DNA from: Caloramator sp.
Lineage (GTDB): Bacteria; Bacillota; Clostridia; Clostridiales; Caloramatoraceae
Length of the DNA: 43,866 bases
Direction: 5' to 3'
Assembly: GCA_026416875.1 (NCBI GenBank)
Contig: JAOAEI010000007.1
Span: 1-43,866 of the forward strand
The number at the start of each line of letters is the position of its first letter. The stretch's first letter is position 1. This document shows, piece after piece, positions 28,969 to 37,978 of this stretch. The notes below the pieces were generated by a model. It searched no databases. It saw nothing but the letters and a program-made list of their open reading frames with translations, and was not told where the DNA came from. The position numbers were made by a program, and so were the translations under genes.

Positions 28969-31315
28969 AAATATACTTATTCGTGGTGGTGCAGACTTTT
29001 CAGGAGTAAAAAAAGAACTCCAAAAGACACAGCAACAGCTACAGAGCTTTCAAAACAGTGTAGGAAGTGTAATGAGAAAAATAGGTGGAATACTTGCTAC
29101 TATTGGAATTGGTAAAGTAATTAAAGACGCAACAAAAGAAGCAATGAGTTTTGAAGCAAGCTTTCAACAAATAGGTAGAATTATGGGGGCAAATGCAGGA
29201 GAGTTTACTAAATGGGCTAACTCTCAAGCTTCAGCACTTGCTATGTCAAAAGGAGAATTAATCAAATATGGTGCGGTATATGGCAATCTTATAAGTGGAT
29301 TTGCAAAATCTACTGGTGAAACAATGAAATATACTCAAGACCTTTTAAAAGCAAGTGCAGTAATTGCAAGTGCCACAGGACGCTCAATGGAAGATGTTAT
29401 GGAGAGAATTAGGTCGGGGCTCCTTGGTAACACAGAAGCAATTGAAGATTTAGGTGTAAATGTCAATATTGCAATGATACTATCAACCGAAGCATTTAAG
29501 AAGTTTGCAAATGGCAAGTCGTGGCACCAACTTGACTTTCAAACACAGCAACAAATAAGACTAATGGCAATACTTGAACAAACTACAAAGAAATATGGAA
29601 CTGACCTAATGAACAACACAGCAACAGCTCATGCAAGGTTTATAGCTGAACTTAAAAACCTTCAACTTGCTTTAGGGCAGGCATTTCTACCAATATATCA
29701 AGCGATTTTACCTGCACTAACTGCTTTTTTACAAAAAATAACTCAAGTAGTTAGCATAATAGCTCAATTTTCTCAAGCACTTTTTGGAAAGCCAGCAGAA
29801 CAAAAGCAACAAGTTACAACAACACAAGCACAGTCAAAGGCACTTGGTGGAGTAGCAAAGGGGTATGACAAGGTCGGTAAAGCAGCTAAAAAGGCAAAGG
29901 GACAGCTTGCTGGATTTGATGAATTGAATACATTAAGTCAAGGTACATCAGAAACAGGAAGTGGTGGAGCTGGAGAAGGAACAGCAGGTTCAGAAATGCC
30001 TGTAATGGATATGAATGTTCAACCTCTATCTAATAGTATAGTGGAGGTTAGTGAGAATATAAAGAAAACTGTAGATAATATCAAGATAAAATTAGATAAA
30101 TTTAAAAATTGGTTAAATGGACATAAAGATGTAATAATTTCAATAATTTCAGGTATATCAGCGTTTGTTGGTAGCTTCTTAATAATATCAAATTGGGGAA
30201 CAATTGTTGCTGCAATAAAAGCTGGGGTAACAGCAATAACAAGTGCATTTGCATCAATATCAGCACCAGTTTTAGCAGTTGCAGCGGTTATTGCCTTACT
30301 TGTAGGAAATATAGTCTATTTATGGCAGACAAACGAAGGATTTAGAAATTCGGTTATTGAGATATGGAATTCAATATGTAACTTCATAAAAACAGTAGTA
30401 AGTGATACTTGGAACATAATAAAAGGTATATGGGAGACATATGGACAGACGTTAATTAATAATCTAAAAGGATTTATGACATCAATACAAAACTTAATTC
30501 TTACACTTTGGAATGGATATATACACCCTATTATTAAAACAGCTTTAGAAACATTAAAATGGCTTTGGGATAAGCATTTAAAAGATACAGTTCAAGTTGT
30601 TCTGCAGTTTATAATGAAACTTGTTAATGGGGCTTTGGAGTTATGGAATAAGTTCTTTGCTCCTATAATTAATTGGTTATTACAAAACTTTGCACCTGTT
30701 TTTAGAACAGTATTTGGAACACTAATTTCAGTTGCAGGAACATTTTTAGCTGGTATAGCAGATGTTGTAAAAGGTATATTCAGAGTTTTAGGAGGTTTAA
30801 TTGATTTCATAGTTGGAGTGTTTACAGGAAATTGGAGAAAAGCTTGGGAAGGAGTTAAGACAATATTTAAAGGTGTATTTGACGCACTTTATGGAATAAT
30901 AAAAGTTCCTTTAAACCTAATAATAGACGCAATAAATTATGTAATAAAAGGCTTAAATGAACTTCTAAGTTTTAAAGTTCCTTCTATAGTTCCAGGTATA
31001 GGAGGAAAACAAATAGGAGTTACAATACCTACTATTCCAAAGTTAGCAAAAGGTGGTATAATTGATAGTCCAACTGTTGCGATGATTGGAGAAGCAGGTC
31101 CTGAAGCAGTTGTTCCACTTCAAAATACAGGCTTTGTTCAAGCTATAGGTCAAGCAGTAGGTGAAGCTGTAAGAAATGCAATAGGAAATGCAAAAGGGAA
31201 TACACATGATACAACAGTTATATTGAAACTTAATGAAAATGAGTTAGGCCGTGCAGTTATAAAAGCAATAAACAATGTCCAGCGACAAACAGGAATGACA
31301 TTAATATCAATATAG
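28958..31315 (+). CDS. Tape measure protein
   Basis: 785 aa, the longest gene. N-terminal coiled coil (KKELQKTQQQLQSFQNSVGS), a conserved TMP domain (SFEASFQQIGRIMGANAGEF and MEDVMERIRSGLLGNTEAIE), central hydrophobic helices (DVIISIISGISAFVGSFLII and later segments), and a C-terminal Gly-rich block ending KLAKGGIIDSPTVAMIGEAG PEAVVPL. It fixes tail length and passes into the host membrane with DNA. Confidence 0.93.
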   Translation: MATKNILIRGGADFSGVKKELQKTQQQLQSFQNSVGSVMRKIGGILATIGIGKVIKDATKEAMSFEASFQQIGRIMGANAGEFTKWANSQASALAMSKGELIKYGAVYGNLISGFAKSTGETMKYTQDLLKASAVIASATGRSMEDVMERIRSGLLGNTEAIEDLGVNVNIAMILSTEAFKKFANGKSWHQLDFQTQQQIRLMAILEQTTKKYGTDLMNNTATAHARFIAELKNLQLALGQAFLPIYQAILPALTAFLQKITQVVSIIAQFSQALFGKPAEQKQQVTTTQAQSKALGGVAKGYDKVGKAAKKAKGQLAGFDELNTLSQGTSETGSGGAGEGTAGSEMPVMDMNVQPLSNSIVEVSENIKKTVDNIKIKLDKFKNWLNGHKDVIISIISGISAFVGSFLIISNWGTIVAAIKAGVTAITSAFASISAPVLAVAAVIALLVGNIVYLWQTNEGFRNSVIEIWNSICNFIKTVVSDTWNIIKGIWETYGQTLINNLKGFMTSIQNLILTLWNGYIHPIIKTALETLKWLWDKHLKDTVQVVLQFIMKLVNGALELWNKFFAPIINWLLQNFAPVFRTVFGTLISVAGTFLAGIADVVKGIFRVLGGLIDFIVGVFTGNWRKAWEGVKTIFKGVFDALYGIIKVPLNLIIDAINYVIKGLNELLSFKVPSIVPGIGGKQIGVTIPTIPKLAKGGIIDSPTVAMIGEAGPEAVVPLQNTGFVQAIGQAVGEAVRNAIGNAKGNTHDTTVILKLNENELGRAVIKAINNVQRQTGMTLISI

Positions 31316-31325
31316 AGGTGGTATT

Positions 31326-31685
31326 ATGCAACTTAAAATAAATGGAACACAAGTTCCAGTAATCCCCAAAACTCTTTTAGTCACATCAATGGATATAGAC
31401 AACGAAGAAACAACGAAAAGGACAGCAGATGGGACACTTATAAGAGATAGAATAACAACAAAACGAAAAATAGAGCTTGAATGGGGATTGCTGAAATGGA
31501 ATGAAGTATCAGCAATCCTCAATTTAGTTAAAGATGTATTTTTTGATGTTTATTATCCCGACCCTATGAGTGGAAAATATGAAACGAAAACTTTCTATTG
31601 TTCAAACAGACCTGCTGGGATAGCAATAGAAAAAGGAAATGAAATTTATTGGTCGGACATAAAATTGAGCCTTATTGAAAAGTAG
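31326..31685 (+). CDS. Distal-tail-type protein (DUF6711-like)
   Basis: 119 aa, beta-rich: LKINGTQVPVIPKTLLVTSM, TKRTADGTLIRDRITTKRK and SDIKLSLIEK. Position after the tape measure suggests a Dit-like hub protein. The name DUF6711 is from memory. AGAGGTGG ribosome site. Confidence 0.7.
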   Translation: MQLKINGTQVPVIPKTLLVTSMDIDNEETTKRTADGTLIRDRITTKRKIELEWGLLKWNEVSAILNLVKDVFFDVYYPDPMSGKYETKTFYCSNRPAGIAIEKGNEIYWSDIKLSLIEK

Positions 31686-31693
31686 GTGATAAG

Positions 31694-33289
31694 ATGTATA
31701 ATGTATCGCAATTATTTAAGAATTTATGCGACAGCAATAATCGAGAATTTGAGATGAAATTAATCATAAATGATGAAATTGAAATAGATGATAGCAAAAT
31801 ATTTGATTTAGAAATAGAAAATAGCATTATAGCAGGAGAAACATATACTATAGGTAATTGTATCGCTTCAAAGCTTGTTGTTGAAGTGTTGGATATTGAA
31901 GACATTCCACTAAAAACAAAATTGATACCTTATATTCGAATTAAAGATAATACACAAACGAGCGAATGGCTTCAATTAGGTGTTTTTTATGTAGAAGAAA
32001 AAAGCAAAACACAAAATAGATATATTTACACTTGCTATGATGCTCTATTTAATTCGGATATAAAATATATATCTCAAAAGACACTTCCAACAACTACAAT
32101 AGAAATATTGAACGAAATAAAAACATTATTAGGTATAGAAGCAGATACGACAAATATTTACTCATATCCTATTAGTTATCACATAGATGGAACTATCAGA
32201 GAAGCTTTATCCGAAATAGCAGTTATGAACGCAGGAAATTTTATTGTTGATAATACAGGTGTTTTACGACTAATAAAATTACCTTCTTTTAGTAGTGATA
32301 GCATAAAAGACTTTACAGGAAGTGACTATATCAATATTCAATATAAAAATGAAAGTGCAGAATTAACGAAACTCATATTTACAAAAGATAGTGTGGAATA
32401 TACAAAAGGAGAGGGGACAGAAGAAAAGACTTTTTATGCTACTGGTAGAGAGTATTTTATAAATAACCAATTTGAGACAATTTTAAATAATATTTATAGT
32501 GCTATATCTTCGATAAAATATACTCCAATAAGTGCAGTAATTAAGGCTTATCCTTATTTGCAGGTAGGCGATAAAGTTAAGTTTATAGACCATAAAACAA
32601 ATGAGGAAATAGACACATATATAATGAGGCTTGTATTGCAATATTCTGGTGGGTTAAGTATGCAAGTGGAGTCAAAATTCAAGGCTAACGAAAAGATTCA
32701 AAATACAGGAAGTGTTATAAAAAGAGCTGAAAAGGTAGTTGAACAGATAAAAGGGTTTTCAATGGTGAAAAATGAAAACCCTATTGAGGTATATGATACA
32801 AGTGAGGTTACTTTATTAGAGATGCCTTTAATTTCATTACAAAGTGCAGATTCAGTAGCAATTGACACAACAGTATACATTCAAGGCATTTTACAAGGTG
32901 GGACAAGTTGTAAATTATCTATAAAGTTATTAATTGATGAAGAACTAATAAAAGAGTTTAAAGTAAATTGCACAAATGATGAAGATTATATAACTATAAA
33001 ATATCTTCTTACTAATGTAAATATCGGCGAATACACACTAAAATTGGTGGCAAAAGTTGAAACACAAGGCGTGACACTGAACATTGATAAAGAAGGATGT
33101 TGTTTATATATAAGGTGCGGGCAACAACTGAAACCAGTTGTTAAGGTGGAGGGTGGGGAGAGCACTCAGATTATTGAATATGTTCCATTTTTAAATATAT
33201 TTCATAAAGATACATTAGAGTTTATTACTTTAGAAGAAACTCTAATTCCTTTTAGTATTTATTTTGTCAATAAAAACGATTACATGTAA
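31694..33289 (+). CDS. Tail/baseplate hub protein (gp27/Tal-like)
   Basis: 531 aa. The N-terminal region (NCIASKLVVEVLDIEDIPLK, WLQLGVFYVEEKSKTQNRYI, TIREALSEIAVMNAGNFIVD) resembles gp27-like hubs of siphovirus tail tips. The last 160 aa are beta-rich and could reach the cell surface. No peptidase motif was seen. Confidence 0.75.
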   Translation: MYNVSQLFKNLCDSNNREFEMKLIINDEIEIDDSKIFDLEIENSIIAGETYTIGNCIASKLVVEVLDIEDIPLKTKLIPYIRIKDNTQTSEWLQLGVFYVEEKSKTQNRYIYTCYDALFNSDIKYISQKTLPTTTIEILNEIKTLLGIEADTTNIYSYPISYHIDGTIREALSEIAVMNAGNFIVDNTGVLRLIKLPSFSSDSIKDFTGSDYINIQYKNESAELTKLIFTKDSVEYTKGEGTEEKTFYATGREYFINNQFETILNNIYSAISSIKYTPISAVIKAYPYLQVGDKVKFIDHKTNEEIDTYIMRLVLQYSGGLSMQVESKFKANEKIQNTGSVIKRAEKVVEQIKGFSMVKNENPIEVYDTSEVTLLEMPLISLQSADSVAIDTTVYIQGILQGGTSCKLSIKLLIDEELIKEFKVNCTNDEDYITIKYLLTNVNIGEYTLKLVAKVETQGVTLNIDKEGCCLYIRCGQQLKPVVKVEGGESTQIIEYVPFLNIFHKDTLEFITLEETLIPFSIYFVNKNDYM

Positions 33290-33303
33290 AGAGGGTGTTA
33301 TAT

Positions 33304-34005
33304 ATGGCAACAGTATTTAAAACTTACTCTTTGTCAACAATATCAAAAGATACTTTGAGAAATATGTTTAATGATTTTGCTAATAACAGCAATATAATAG
33401 AAAGTGCAACAAATTTTGGAACGTCAGGGATAAGTATTATTTTACGAAAAGACAAATATGTAAAAATAGGTATTTCATCTTTTTCTTCCGGAATGTATCC
33501 AGAAGATATAAGACTTTATGATTATGGTGCATCTTCAGACAATTATAGATATATAGTATACAATAGCACAACTACATGGTCATTAAACGGAGCATCAGCA
33601 AATTTTTATTTTTTTGAGATAAATAGTGAAATATTAATAATAACTTATTCGTATCCGAACGGTAGAGGTAATTTACTAACAATACTTAGTAAACCTTCGC
33701 ATACATACTTTGCAAAAAATTGTGTTACTTATGGTAGTTCTGAAGGTTGTTTAGTTGTGAATGGGGTTTTTAATACAGCTGCGCCACGATTGTTTGGTGC
33801 ACCCGCTATATATAATAATATTTTTCCAACACCTAACGGCGAACGCTATCTTGCAAGTAATGTTTATTATTTAAACACAGTAGAAGGAGTAATATCCCAG
33901 ATACCTTATAAAATAGTTTTTTATACACCACCACAATTTTTCTATGAAAAATCTAATTCCTACATTATTTCAAATGTATTCTTTGCCATAGAAATTCCAA
34001 AGTAA
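33304..34005 (+). CDS. Tail tip or receptor-binding candidate
   Basis: 233 aa, rich in Ser, Asn and Tyr and predicted beta, with no family I recognise. Position between the hub and the holin suggests a receptor-binding or tip protein. Only this one candidate fibre gene is present, so host recognition may rest on it. Start 33304 follows AGAGGGTG. Confidence 0.55.
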   Translation: MATVFKTYSLSTISKDTLRNMFNDFANNSNIIESATNFGTSGISIILRKDKYVKIGISSFSSGMYPEDIRLYDYGASSDNYRYIVYNSTTTWSLNGASANFYFFEINSEILIITYSYPNGRGNLLTILSKPSHTYFAKNCVTYGSSEGCLVVNGVFNTAAPRLFGAPAIYNNIFPTPNGERYLASNVYYLNTVEGVISQIPYKIVFYTPPQFFYEKSNSYIISNVFFAIEIPK

Positions 34006-34030
34006 TTTTGTGGGGTTATGGAGGTGCGAT

Positions 34031-34228
34031 ATGGAAAATGAAGTAATAAAACTTGCAATGTCTCAAGGAATATGGGCAGTATTATTTGTAATACTGCTTT
34101 TTTATGTGCTAAAAGAAAATTCAAAAAGAGAAAGTGAGTTAAGGGCTATAATAGACAAATTAAGTGACAAGTTTGACGACTTGAAAAAAGAAATTGAAGA
34201 AATAAAGTTTAAAATAACGAGAAGGTGA
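34031..34228 (+). CDS. BhlA/UviB-type holin-like protein
   Basis: 65 aa: MENEVIKLAMSQGIWAVLFV starts one transmembrane helix, followed by a charged coiled coil (SKRESELRAIIDKLSDKFDD). Matches the BhlA/UviB family next to phage amidases. GGAGGTGCGAT ribosome site. Confidence 0.85.
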   Translation: MENEVIKLAMSQGIWAVLFVILLFYVLKENSKRESELRAIIDKLSDKFDDLKKEIEEIKFKITRR

Positions 34229-34232
34229 TATA

Positions 34233-35012
34233 ATGCAACAACAAGGCAAATTTATCCTCATGAATAGAGAGGAGTTTAAAGAATATATTTTAAAACTTAA
34301 AGTAAATAGGATAATTAAATTAATTCAAAATCATCATACCTACATTCCAAGCTATAAGGAATTCAAAAACAATCATTTCAGACTTTTGGAGGGTATGGAA
34401 AGAAGCCATCTTTCAAGGGGGTTTAACGAAATAGCACAGAATATTACTATCTTTCCTGATGGACTTATTGCAATATGCAGACCAATTGAAACAGCTCCAG
34501 CAGGGATAAAAGGTGCAAACGAATATGGTATATGCATAGAGAACGTCGGTAATTTTGACATCGGCGGGGATAAGATGACGGAGGGACAAAAAAAAAGCAT
34601 AATATTTGTAAATGCAATGCTGTGCAAAAAGTTTAAATTAACACCAAGCACCAATACGATAGTGTATCATCATTGGTATGACCTTAACACTGGAAAAAGA
34701 TTAAACGGAAAAGGGATTACAAAATCGTGCCCTGGAACAAACTTTTTTGGAGGAAATACAGTAGATGCTGCAAATAAGTATTTTATAACTCTTATACAGA
34801 AAGAATTAGAACAAATGGATAAGGTGTCACAGACTAAAAAGGGACAAGTATTAGCGACTACTTTGAATATTAGAGAAAACCCCTCAACTCAAGCAAAGAT
34901 ATTAGGGCAGTATAAGAAAGGTGAAACAATTGAGATTTTTGAAACAAGAGACAACTGGGCAAGAACAAGCAAAGGCTGGGTTTGTAGTGATTTTATTAAA
35001 ATACTCAATTAA
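34233..35012 (+). CDS. Endolysin: N-acetylmuramoyl-L-alanine amidase with SH3 domain
   Basis: 259 aa. Amidase_2 domain (roughly residues 15-190): zinc ligands plausibly in QNHHTYIPSY and VYHHWYDL, then SCPGTNFFGG with the third ligand Cys. C-terminal bacterial SH3 (residues 205-259): VLATTLNIRENPSTQAKILG and WARTSKGWVCSDFIKIL, binding the cell wall. Cleaves the glycan-peptide amide bond to release phage. No signal peptide, so it needs a holin. Confidence 0.9.
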   Translation: MQQQGKFILMNREEFKEYILKLKVNRIIKLIQNHHTYIPSYKEFKNNHFRLLEGMERSHLSRGFNEIAQNITIFPDGLIAICRPIETAPAGIKGANEYGICIENVGNFDIGGDKMTEGQKKSIIFVNAMLCKKFKLTPSTNTIVYHHWYDLNTGKRLNGKGITKSCPGTNFFGGNTVDAANKYFITLIQKELEQMDKVSQTKKGQVLATTLNIRENPSTQAKILGQYKKGETIEIFETRDNWARTSKGWVCSDFIKILN

Positions 35013-35025
35013 GGAGGGTAAGATT

Positions 35026-35352
35026 ATGAGTGATATTTTAAATTTTGCATGGGAATATAGGTTTATTATTGTTATTGTAATTGCAGTTTTGTTTTATGCT
35101 CTGCTTGAGTGGCAAAAGTTTAAAGCTATTGTTTATGCTCTTATGCTACAAGCTAAACGTATGGCCAAGGATGCGATTCTGAAAAGTGGCCAACAACAAG
35201 AGGAATGGGTTGTAAAAAAGACTTATCAGTTCTTGCCAAAGGCATGGACAATCTTTATATCTGAGGAAACTATGGGGAAGATTGTTCATTGGTTGTATGA
35301 AAAGGCAAAAGATTATTTGGATGATGGAGTATTGAATGGTAGTATAGAATAA
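35026..35352 (+). CDS. Second holin-like membrane protein
   Basis: 108 aa: N-terminal helix (FIIVIVIAVLFYALLEW) and a helical soluble part (VVKKTYQFLPKAWTIFISEE, KIVHWLYEKAKDYLDDG). Follows the amidase with AAGGAGGG; probably a lysis accessory. Ends at a strong terminator. Confidence 0.7.
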   Translation: MSDILNFAWEYRFIIVIVIAVLFYALLEWQKFKAIVYALMLQAKRMAKDAILKSGQQQEEWVVKKTYQFLPKAWTIFISEETMGKIVHWLYEKAKDYLDDGVLNGSIE

Positions 35353-35356
35353 ATTT

Positions 35357-35398
35357 ATCCTGGTGCTGGCGAAAGCTGGTGCCAGGATTTTTTTATTT
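35357..35398 (+). terminator. Terminator of the late operon
   Basis: Fourteen-pair stem including G-U pairs (ATCCTGGTGCTGGC with GCTGGTGCCAGGAT), GAAA tetraloop, then TTTTTTTATTTTTTT. Confidence 0.92.
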
Positions 35399-35402
35399 TT
35401 TT

Positions 35403-35429
35403 GCAGGAAAAAAAGGAAATGTGTAGAAA
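35403..35429 (+). promoter_or_regulatory. Sigma-H-type promoter (copy b), before the GHKL/STAS pair
   Basis: GCAGGAAAA, 11 bp, GTAGAAA: the -35 fits and the -10 differs from RnnGAAT at the last base. A TATAAT-like element further downstream (about 35447) could be a sigma-A alternative. Confidence 0.5.
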
Positions 35430-35511
35430 TAAATAAAATATAAATATAATTTAATTTTATGTTAATTAATCTAGCTTTAATTTTGTTTAAGTAAATGGGG
35501 GCAGAAATTAC

Positions 35512-36417
35512 ATGAAAAACATAAATATAGATTTTAGTAACATATGTTCTTTGGAGGAATTATTATATTTATTAGATATTCGTAATTGTTTAAATGAAGA
35601 AAAAATAAGATTAGATATTAACTTCCCTTGTGATAAAATGATTTACCCTGAATGGTTAGTTTCAATAGTAGGAACAGTTAAACACTTAGAAATGTCTGGC
35701 AAAGAAGTTTGTTTAAATATTATAAATAATGGTAATAATAATTACATATCAAGAATAAATTTTTACAAAGAGTTGGAAGTGGAATATGAAGAAAATTTTA
35801 ATAGATATGACAGTTCAGGAAGGTTTATTGAAATAACAAAATTTGATCAAATGAATAGTATAGATATTGTAAATAAAGCGATAAAGATAATTAAGGAACA
35901 TTGCGACTTAGACAAAAATGTTCTAGGAACATGGAATTATTGTTTATTTGAAATAGTTGATAACGTTCATAATCATGCAGATTCTTCCATTGACGGATAT
36001 GTTGTTATGCAAAATTACCCTAGAAATCGAGAAATAAGATGTGTTGTTTTAGATGCAGGTAAGGGAATTTATGAATCTTTATCTCAATCATCGAAATATA
36101 GGAACATAACTCCTGAAGAAGCTTTAAAATTGTCATTAGAAGCAGGAGTAACAAGAGGATATGGCAGAGGTAATGGGTTATATCATTTAAAAAATTTTAT
36201 TGTAGAAAATAATGGTGAACTTCAAATATTTTCATGTGGGCAAGTATTAAAATTGTCAAATAAAAAAATAGAAGTTGTAGATGGACCATATTGGCAAGGA
36301 ACGTTAATATATGTTAGAATAAATACACATAATGAAGTTGATTTGGATAAAGTATTTGGTGAAGATATACCTACATCTGTTTTAGAAGTTGATGAATGTA
36401 TTTATGATTTGTGGTAG
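35512..36417 (+). CDS. GHKL (HATPase_c) ATP-binding protein
   Basis: 301 aa. An N-terminal alpha/beta region (1-115) precedes a GHKL fold: N-box LFEIVDNVHNHADS (E147, N151), G1 DAGKGI (D181) and G2 GYGRGNGLYH (residues 216-225). No phospho-acceptor His domain or transmembrane segment, so it is an anti-sigma-kinase-type or sensor ATPase rather than a classical histidine kinase. The next gene encodes a STAS-like partner. GGGGGCAG ribosome site. Such pairs occur in bacterial genomes with unknown function. Confidence 0.82.
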   Translation: MKNINIDFSNICSLEELLYLLDIRNCLNEEKIRLDINFPCDKMIYPEWLVSIVGTVKHLEMSGKEVCLNIINNGNNNYISRINFYKELEVEYEENFNRYDSSGRFIEITKFDQMNSIDIVNKAIKIIKEHCDLDKNVLGTWNYCLFEIVDNVHNHADSSIDGYVVMQNYPRNREIRCVVLDAGKGIYESLSQSSKYRNITPEEALKLSLEAGVTRGYGRGNGLYHLKNFIVENNGELQIFSCGQVLKLSNKKIEVVDGPYWQGTLIYVRINTHNEVDLDKVFGEDIPTSVLEVDECIYDLW

Positions 36418-36428
36418 GAGGTGTAAAT

Positions 36429-36728
36429 ATGATTATAAGGTTTGCTGAATACGGGGAATCATTAGGCACAAGGTTTTTAGGGAAAAAAATAAGAGAAGAT
36501 GTAGTAAATAACTTAGATCATGAAGAAAAAATAGTTTTTGATTTAAGTGGTGTTGAACTCCTATCAAATTCTTTTGCAGATGAATGTTTTGGTAAATTAG
36601 TAGCTGACTTTGGGCTTGATTATATAAAAAGTAAAACGACTTTTGTAAATATTAATCCTATTGTAGGCAAAATAATAAAAAAGGCTATACTTGATAGAAT
36701 GAATGATATTGTAATGATAAGAAATTAG
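36429..36728 (+). CDS. STAS-like (DUF4325) protein
   Basis: 99 aa. KIVFDLSGVELLSNSFADEC holds the strand, turn and Ser region of STAS/DUF4325 proteins. In SpoIIAA-type proteins a Ser at this place is phosphorylated by the partner GHKL kinase; here serines lie in LLSNSF. Gene starts 11 nt after the GHKL stop with an AGGAGGTG site, so the two are co-expressed. Confidence 0.8.
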   Translation: MIIRFAEYGESLGTRFLGKKIREDVVNNLDHEEKIVFDLSGVELLSNSFADECFGKLVADFGLDYIKSKTTFVNINPIVGKIIKKAILDRMNDIVMIRN

Positions 36729-36735
36729 TATGTAT

Positions 36736-36762
36736 AAAAGCCTCATCGGGCTTTTTCTTTTT
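36736..36762 (+). terminator. Terminator after the GHKL/STAS pair
   Basis: AAAGCC/GGCTTT stem with a short loop followed by TTCTTTTT. Confidence 0.8.
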
Positions 36763-36789
36763 GAAGGAATTTCCACCTCAGCGTAGAAT
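36763..36789 (+). promoter_or_regulatory. Sigma-H-type promoter (copy d), before the HTH gene
   Basis: GAAGGAATT, 11 bp, GTAGAAT, a full match to RnAGGAwWW-N11/12-RnnGAAT. TATAAT at 36792-36797 lacks a matching -35. Confidence 0.68.
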
Positions 36790-36805
36790 AATATAATAGA
36801 GGTGG
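36773..36805 (+). promoter_or_regulatory. RBS-sequestering inverted repeat (copy 2)
   Basis: CCACCTC (36773-36779) pairs with GAGGTGG (36799-36805), the ribosome site of the HTH gene at 36810. The left arm is in the promoter spacer, as in copy 1. Confidence 0.65.
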
Positions 36806-36809
36806 TGGT

Positions 36810-37007
36810 ATGGTAAAGAATCGGCTCAAGGAAATTAGGATGAGGGAATATATGATGAACCAGAAGGAGTTTGCAAAGCTGCTTAAAGTTGATGATAAAA
36901 CTTATTCTAATTGGGAGAAAAATTATAGCAGGCCAATATTAGAAAAGGCCCTTGAAATTGCAAAAATTTTAAATAAAAGAGTTGAAGATATATGGTTCCT
37001 CGAATGA
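36810..37007 (+). CDS. Small HTH (XRE) regulator
   Basis: 65 aa. MNQKEFAKLLKVDDKTYSNW and RPILEKALEIAKILNKRVED give a bare XRE helix-turn-helix. Located ahead of parM-like and possibly its regulator. A terminator overlaps its stop codon. Confidence 0.82.
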   Translation: MVKNRLKEIRMREYMMNQKEFAKLLKVDDKTYSNWEKNYSRPILEKALEIAKILNKRVEDIWFLE

Positions 37008-37018
37008 GGAATTTTTTT
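36996..37018 (+). terminator. Terminator overlapping the HTH stop codon
   Basis: TTCCTC/GAGGAA with loop GAAT (which includes part of the stop), then TTTTTTT. Separates the HTH gene from the partition genes. Confidence 0.82.
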
Positions 37019-37126
37019 ATTTTTTGTAGTATAAAAATTTAATATTTAATATCAAAAATTTGGAATATTTTTATATTCGTAATAATAAATATATACCAAG
37101 AGTAAGAAAAAGGAGTGAATTTCAGA

Positions 37127-37978
37127 ATGATACTTGGTGTAGATTTAGGCAATTATGCAACAAAGACATCGGAAGGTGTATCTTTTCTATCAAAAGTATC
37201 AAAAATCGGAAATATACTAAAGAATTCAATAGAGCTGCAAACTCACAATGGGACATTTTACATTGAGGAAGGGGAGTTTGACACAGAATACAGGAAGGTG
37301 CAAAAGCAAAATTTAAGAGAACTTTTTATTGCAGCAGTAGCATTAAGCACAGATGATATAGAAAATCAAATAGTTGTTGGGTTACCATTATCACAATATA
37401 AACAGGATAAAGAAATATTAAAAGAGTTGCTTACAAAAGAAAGGATACAATATATTGCTATAAATGGTGTAACAAAGAAGATAATTATAGAAGATGTAGA
37501 GGTGTATCCAGAAGGCCTTGGATCCGTTAATAACTTTGACGGAATAATAATTGATATAGGCGGAAGAACAACAGATATAGCAGAAATAGAGAACATGAAA
37601 GTTAGAAAACCTTTCAGTTTACCTGTTGGAACACTAAATTTATATAGTGATTTTATTAAAGTTATCAACGACAAATATTCATTAGACCTTAAACCACATG
37701 ATGCAAACAGAATATTAAAGAATGGGCTAAAGATTTTTGGTGAACAAAAAGATATTTCATTTGCATTAGAAGTTTTTAGGGAATATGTAGAAAAGATAAT
37801 TAGCGAACTACAAATAAATTACAGCATAAAAACACATGATATAAAGCTTACTGGCGGAGGAGCTGTGCTATTAGCAAAAGCCTTTATAAAAAGACTGCCT
37901 AATGCTGAAATAGTTGATAATCCTTTCTTTGCTAATGCAATAGGTTTTAAAAAGGTGGGTGAGTCGATATGGCTATGA
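37127..37978 (+). CDS. ParM/StbA-like actin-type partition protein
   Basis: 283 aa actin-fold ATPase: MILGVDLGNYATKTS (phosphate 1), IVVGLPLSQYKQDKE, GIIIDIGGRTTDIAEI (phosphate 2), and KLTGGGAVLLAKAF (adenosine motif). Polymerises to push plasmid copies apart. Start at 37127 with AAGGAGTG 9 nt upstream. A ParR-like gene overlaps its end. The AT-rich leader (37019-37126) with short repeated AAAATTT blocks may hold the centromere. Confidence 0.88.
   Translation: MILGVDLGNYATKTSEGVSFLSKVSKIGNILKNSIELQTHNGTFYIEEGEFDTEYRKVQKQNLRELFIAAVALSTDDIENQIVVGLPLSQYKQDKEILKELLTKERIQYIAINGVTKKIIIEDVEVYPEGLGSVNNFDGIIIDIGGRTTDIAEIENMKVRKPFSLPVGTLNLYSDFIKVINDKYSLDLKPHDANRILKNGLKIFGEQKDISFALEVFREYVEKIISELQINYSIKTHDIKLTGGGAVLLAKAFIKRLPNAEIVDNPFFANAIGFKKVGESIWL

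Noticed and set aside
32229-32260. GCAGGAAAT-like sequence in the tail hub gene as another sigma-H promoter
   Set aside because: Within a coding region and no GAAT at the correct spacing.
37019-37126. AT-rich leader of parM as a proven centromere
   Set aside because: Short AAAATTT-type blocks recur but do not form clear iterons, so it is mentioned only as a possibility.
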